Source of the DNA: Actinomycetes bacterium
GTDB lineage: Bacteria > Actinomycetota > Acidimicrobiia > Spongiisociales > UBA5794
Assembly: GCA_023336875.1 (NCBI GenBank)
Contig: JAMBLH010000309.1
Coordinates: forward strand, 1 to 8,771
Direction: 5' to 3'
Length of the DNA stretch: 8,771 nucleotides
Numbering within the stretch: the stretch's first letter is position 1; each line of letters starts with the position of its first letter. A model generated the notes under the pieces. It was given only the letters and a program-made list of their open reading frames with translations, had not been told where the DNA came from and made no database searches. Positions 5,465 to 8,771 of the stretch are shown here, one piece after another. The translations under genes and the position numbers were made by a program.

Positions 5465-7902
5465 GACTCCTCGACGGAGACGGCCTCGGGAAAGTCCGGG
5501 TACTCAACGCGTGCGTGATAGTACGCGGCCAGCGCAGCAACAACTTCACGCTTGATCGTGGTGAGGTCGCCAAATGTGAGCGACGACTCGTCGAATTGTC
5601 CATCGTCGAGTTTCTCCGCAACGATCGTATCGACCAACTTCGAGAGACCCCCCTCTGTCGGCTGCTCGGTCTGGGCATACGCACGAGCACCGGCTTCGGT
5701 TGCGTCTGCGATCATCACGATCGCCATCTCCTTGCGCGTTGGCTTCACTCCATGGTGCCTGAACATCTCGGGATCGGTCTCCGGATCCTCTGTGAGCGCC
5801 TTGTGATAGAAGTAGCGCATCAAGCTCGTGCCGTGATGCATCCTTATGCCGTCGACAACATCGTCGGGAATCCGGAACTGAACCGCAAGCGACTGCCCTT
5901 CGACGACATGGGACCGGATGATCTCGGCCGACTCTTCCGGTGGTAGCTCGTCGTGCGGGTTGTATCCCAACTGATTCTCGACGTAGTACTGGGGACGCTC
6001 GGTCTTACCCAGATCGTGGTACCAGGCAGCGGCTTGGGCAAGCAACGGATCCGCGTCGATCGAGCGGGCTGCCTTGCCTGCGATCGAACCAACGAGCATT
6101 GAGTGGTTGAACGTGCCAGGTGCCTTCTCCTCGAGAAGCTGAAGGGCGGGGTGATTGCGATCGAGAAGATCGAGAAGTGACATCGACGTCGTAATCCCGA
6201 ACGCATTCTCAAGGAACGAGACAAGCCCTTGGCCAATGAAGCCACCGATAAGAGCACCGATGAATGCCCACGCCGCTGCCTGAAGAGCAGCAGATCCGGT
6301 GTGCTCCGGAACGAAGAGATACTCGAGCCCTGCGGCGACGGGGGCGGCGACCGCCGCTGAGCCAAGCACCGACAAACGGAGCTGCGACCTGGTGGAGACG
6401 CTGGAAACGAACGCAACCGGAATGGCGACAGCGATACCTGCAAAGACGGTGAACGCTATATCACCAGTCGATATCGCTGTGAACCCAGCCATGGGAATTG
6501 ACATGAGCAGGGCCGTTCGTTGGTCGAAGAGAATGGATGCCATAACCCCGATCGCCACTGCAGGGATGATGTACCCGACGGCATGGTTGGAACCAGCGAC
6601 GATTTCGGGGACTCGCGATGCCGCAGCTGCGAGTACGAGAATTATCCCGATCAGTGCGACACGGCGCGGGCGATCGAGGATCTTGGGCGCGATCCTTTCG
6701 AGAAGGAAGGCGGTGACAACGATGCTGATGATGCCAAAGAGGATCAGAGCCGAGAGAGGCACCACAGTGCTGATCTCTGGGTTGTACAGCTCGAGTTGAG
6801 TGATCGCTGTCACCTGCACGGACGTGAGCAACTCTCCCTCATCGGCAATCGTATCACCGCCGGAATAGCCCGTCGTCTGATCAGGAACAGCATCACGAGC
6901 CACCTGTCTCTGAATCGCCCACTCGGTTTCGTCGACAGACTCGTTGATCTGAAGCCTCGTCGCCACGAGGGTGGCAATCGAGTTACTGGTGTCCTTAAGG
7001 TCCTCCTCGGGAAGTCCAACAATGGCGATCGGCGGCCGTGTGGTCGGATTCAAGTACTTCTGCTGGACATTGCTGAGTTCGGTCTGACTTCTGATCCCGT
7101 CGCTCAGCTCCTCGGTTGCCCACTCGAGTGATGTGGCTTGCATTGCAGGGAACACGGACTGGTCCCCCTCGAACACGCGGTCGATGTCCTTGTCATGGAG
7201 GTCGACGAAGGTGGCGATCGTCGATTCGGTGAGGATGGCGTAGTTCTGGAGCAGCTCGGCTATCTGGACCTCTGCGCTCACTCTCGGAAGCGTCGTTGTC
7301 GTCGTCTCAGGGATCGTGCTTGTGGTCGTGTCCCCCGCTGTTGTCGAGGAACTCCCCAGAACGTACTGGACGATGCCGATGCTGACGCCCTCTTGGACAG
7401 TCGCGCCTGCGGCGGGTACTTGGGAGGCAACGGTGCCGTCCGATTCCTCGTCCGGAGGTTCAACAGAACCGACAACCATAATCTCGAGATTGGCTGCTTC
7501 GGCAGCCGCTTGTGCTTCGTCTGGTGTCATCCCGACAACATCAGGCACCTCTGTGTTGGGTATCTCAGGCGCTTCCCCAAATGCGCCTGCATCGAGCTGG
7601 GCGTAGAAGGCGTTGATGGAGGACACGACACCCTGATCGGTCGCCCGGTTCGTGGTGTACGGCGCCGCAACGTTGTTCGCAGCGTTGTTTTGAGCGGCCT
7701 CCGTCTTCTCCGGATCAGAGATTCCGTCAATCGATCGGTCAGCAACGAACGTCTCGGGCGACGGCTGACCGATCGCCATTTCTGGAGGTATGTCAGCGTT
7801 TGATTCATAGCCGATGCCAAGGATGATCGATACGAGCAGAATCGTCGCGACCAGGACTCCAATATTCACCGTGCGCTTGTTCTCGAGCACCCATTCGTTC
7901 AT
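5461..7902 (-). CDS. 7TM-HD (PgpH/YqfF-type) phosphohydrolase with an extracellular PASTA domain
   Basis: 813 residues. PgpH of Listeria, the characterised relative, hydrolyses c-di-AMP with its cytoplasmic HD domain. Architecture: one membrane segment (about 13-31), an extracellular region (32-379), seven further membrane segments (about 380-402, 413-432, 441-459, 462-480, 483-503, 508-530, 541-563), then the HD domain. Metal-ligand candidates are H600, H629/D630 (YHDLGK), H665, H689/H690 (MHHG) and D733 (ADATEA); their spacing matches PgpH almost exactly, so the catalytic site looks intact. The extracellular part is split: 7TMR-HDED-like sequence at about 38-115 and 207-375, with a PASTA domain (119-180) and Thr-rich linker (184-206) between. 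The protein is about 100 residues longer than YqfF/PgpH (about 710-720), which that insert explains. It overlaps phoH and ybeY by 4 nt each. Activity on c-di-AMP is inferred from family membership. Confidence 0.93.
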   Translation of the reverse strand: MNEWVLENKRTVNIGVLVATILLVSIILGIGYESNADIPPEMAIGQPSPETFVADRSIDGISDPEKTEAAQNNAANNVAAPYTTNRATDQGVVSSINAFYAQLDAGAFGEAPEIPNTEVPDVVGMTPDEAQAAAEAANLEIMVVGSVEPPDEESDGTVASQVPAAGATVQEGVSIGIVQYVLGSSSTTAGDTTTSTIPETTTTTLPRVSAEVQIAELLQNYAILTESTIATFVDLHDKDIDRVFEGDQSVFPAMQATSLEWATEELSDGIRSQTELSNVQQKYLNPTTRPPIAIVGLPEEDLKDTSNSIATLVATRLQINESVDETEWAIQRQVARDAVPDQTTGYSGGDTIADEGELLTSVQVTAITQLELYNPEISTVVPLSALILFGIISIVVTAFLLERIAPKILDRPRRVALIGIILVLAAAASRVPEIVAGSNHAVGYIIPAVAIGVMASILFDQRTALLMSIPMAGFTAISTGDIAFTVFAGIAVAIPVAFVSSVSTRSQLRLSVLGSAAVAAPVAAGLEYLFVPEHTGSAALQAAAWAFIGALIGGFIGQGLVSFLENAFGITTSMSLLDLLDRNHPALQLLEEKAPGTFNHSMLVGSIAGKAARSIDADPLLAQAAAWYHDLGKTERPQYYVENQLGYNPHDELPPEESAEIIRSHVVEGQSLAVQFRIPDDVVDGIRMHHGTSLMRYFYHKALTEDPETDPEMFRHHGVKPTRKEMAIVMIADATEAGARAYAQTEQPTEGGLSKLVDTIVAEKLDDGQFDESSLTFGDLTTIKREVVAALAAYYHARVEYPDFPEAVSVEES
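5467..5472 (-). promoter_or_regulatory. Ribosome binding site of ybeY
   Basis: GAGGAG on the minus strand, with only 2 nt between it and the ATG at 5464, inside the end of the upstream coding sequence. The spacing is tight, so re-initiation through the ATGA overlap probably contributes. Confidence 0.5.
7285..7353 (-). other. Thr/Ser-rich linker in the 7TM-HD extracellular region
   Basis: Encodes residues 184-206, mostly Thr and Ser with a few Pro (SSSTTAGDTTTST, then TTTTTLP). It is a low-complexity, probably extended stalk between the PASTA domain and the second half of the extracellular domain. Such Thr-rich stretches in exported actinobacterial proteins can be O-glycosylated; nothing here proves that. 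Confidence 0.8.
7354..7551 (-). other. PASTA domain inside the 7TM-HD protein
   Basis: Encodes residues 118-183. The sequence follows the PASTA pattern closely: VPDVVGMTPDEAQAAAEAAN (119-138), then L-x-I, a variable acidic loop, VASQVPAAGATVQEG (158-172), and a closing beta strand. PASTA domains are best known from PknB/Stk-type kinases and class B penicillin-binding proteins, where some bind muropeptides or beta-lactams. It sits on the outer side of the membrane by topology. Recognition is by eye from the motif, not from a profile search. Confidence 0.87.
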
Positions 7903-8771
7903 GAGCGGTTCCTCTGCTCGTTCTCGTACTGCTCGTACGCCTGGACGATCGCCGCAACGATTCGGTGCCGAACCACATCATCTCCCGTGAGTTCGATGAA
8001 CCCAGCACCCTCCACACCGTGAAGAACTCTTCTGATGACCTTGAGACCTGAGGGTCGACCATCGCCAAGGTCCATCTGGGTGATGTCTCCTGTGATAACC
8101 ATCTTCGAATTGAACCCGAGGCGTGTGAGAAACATCTTCATCTGCTCAGGAGTCGTGTTCTGCGCCTCGTCGAGCACGATGAAGGCGTCGTTGAGCGTGC
8201 GACCGCGCATATAGGCGAGAGGCGCGATCTCAATGGTGCCCTCGTCCATCAGCCTTCCGGTCTGCTCAGGACCGAGCATCTCGTACAGGGCGTCGTAGAG
8301 AGGTCTGAGGTAGGGATCGACCTTCGCTGCGAGATCCCCAGGGAGGAATCCAAGACGCTCTCCTGCTTCAACAGCTGGCCGCGAAAGGATGATCCTGCGT
8401 ACCGCGCCCGTGAGCAGGGTCTCGACGGCAGCCGCCATTGCAAGGTACGTTTTCCCGGTGCCAGCTGGGCCGATGCCGAACGCCAGGGTGTTCTCCCTGA
8501 TCGAATCGAGATATCTCTTCTGCCCAAGGGTCTTGGGTCGAACGACCTTGCCTCTGCCGACAGAGATCGCATCAGTGAAGACACCCGACGGCCTCGGCAC
8601 GTCAGATTTGACCATGTCAATGACACGATCGACACGGTCTGCGTCGAGGCTCTGACCCTCCTGCACGAGCACAAGCAATTCATCGAGGACGGTGTGAGCG
8701 AGAGAGATCTCGCGTTCGTCACCAGTGATGTCGATCTCATTGCCACGAGCCACGAGGTGCGCTCGTGTGAA
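7899..8771 (-). CDS. phoH: PhoH-like P-loop ATPase, 5'-truncated by the window
   Basis: 290 residues are visible and the frame is open to the right edge. PhoH proteins are cytoplasmic ATPases linked to RNA metabolism and, in E. coli, to phosphate starvation; their exact reaction is uncertain. Counting from the edge, Walker A is GPAGTGKT (101-108), followed by SRPAVEAGERLGFLPGDL, DPYLRPLYDAL, APLAYMRGRTLNDAFIVLDEAQNTT (Walker B DEAQ at 201-204), QMKMFLTRLG, and TGDITQMDL, ending with DVVRHRIVAAIVQAYE. A GTG at 8753 could be taken as the start, but the six codons before it (FTRAHL) continue the conserved N-terminal RGN-x-I-x-I-x-G domain seen in full-length PhoH1, so the true start probably lies some 50-60 residues further upstream, outside the window. 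The 3' end overlaps the 7TM-HD gene by 4 nt. Confidence 0.96.
   Translation of the reverse strand, partial: FTRAHLVARGNEIDITGDEREISLAHTVLDELLVLVQEGQSLDADRVDRVIDMVKSDVPRPSGVFTDAISVGRGKVVRPKTLGQKRYLDSIRENTLAFGIGPAGTGKTYLAMAAAVETLLTGAVRRIILSRPAVEAGERLGFLPGDLAAKVDPYLRPLYDALYEMLGPEQTGRLMDEGTIEIAPLAYMRGRTLNDAFIVLDEAQNTTPEQMKMFLTRLGFNSKMVITGDITQMDLGDGRPSGLKVIRRVLHGVEGAGFIELTGDDVVRHRIVAAIVQAYEQYENEQRNRS
7909..7915 (-). promoter_or_regulatory. Ribosome binding site of the 7TM-HD gene
   Basis: AGAGGAA on the minus strand with 6 nt to the ATG at 7902. It lies within the end of phoH and fixes the start at the ATGA overlap. Confidence 0.65.

Noticed and set aside
7285..7353. Thr codon run as a possible DNA repeat or phase-variable tract
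   Set aside because: The codons vary between Thr and Ser synonyms and no perfect DNA unit repeats, so it is a protein low-complexity linker, not a slippage tract.
7138..7803. 221-codon plus-strand open frame opposite the 7TM-HD gene
   Set aside because: It lies fully antisense to the extracellular region of a recognisable protein. Its Cys/Arg-rich composition is typical of an antisense shadow, and it has no family motif.

Overview
The window looks like ordinary chromosomal DNA from an actinobacterium, moderately GC-rich and almost fully coding. It is dominated by one long minus-strand block of housekeeping genes. From the right edge, reading leftward, the order is phoH, a 7TM-HD phosphohydrolase of the PgpH/YqfF type, ybeY, a CBS/HlyC-type membrane protein, era, recO, uppS and glyS. 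As I recall it, this is close to the M. tuberculosis Rv2368c-Rv2357c order (phoH1, ybeY, Rv2366c, era, recO, uppS, glyS). The added 7TM-HD gene between phoH and ybeY is the arrangement known from Firmicutes. The single-chain GlyRS, the actinobacterial-type CBS protein and a Thr-rich TTTTTLP-like linker point to a deep-branching actinobacterium, perhaps class Acidimicrobiia. That placement is inference.

Layout. Positions 7899-8771 hold phoH, whose 5' end is cut by the window. Positions 5461-7902 hold the 813-residue 7TM-HD protein, 5000-5464 ybeY, 3843-5003 the CBS/HlyC protein and 2953-3846 era. Every junction in this five-gene run is a 4-nt ATGA overlap, so it is almost certainly one translationally coupled operon. 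A single plus-strand gene for a pterin-4a-carbinolamine dehydratase-like protein (2662-2946) follows, convergent with era (6 bp apart) and divergent from recO. Then come recO (1856-2575) and uppS (1096-1863), overlapping by 8 nt, and after a 57-bp gap holding a small GNRA-loop hairpin, glyS (1-1038, 3' end cut by the window). There is no stretch of 300 bases without a gene. I saw no tRNA, rRNA, CRISPR array, insertion sequence or prophage gene.

Functionally, the block joins RNA and ribosome maturation (PhoH, YbeY, Era), translation (GlyRS), recombination repair (RecO), cell-wall lipid carrier synthesis (UppS) and probable c-di-AMP turnover (7TM-HD). The most unusual element is in the 7TM-HD protein. 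Its extracellular region contains a well-formed PASTA domain and a Thr-rich linker, which would give a nucleotide phosphodiesterase a possible cell-wall-sensing input. The recO/dehydratase intergenic region is the other notable spot: it carries a tandem heptamer repeat and TACCGT (TANNNT) boxes placed as expected for leaderless transcripts of both divergent genes. I found no defence, mobile or biosynthetic system.
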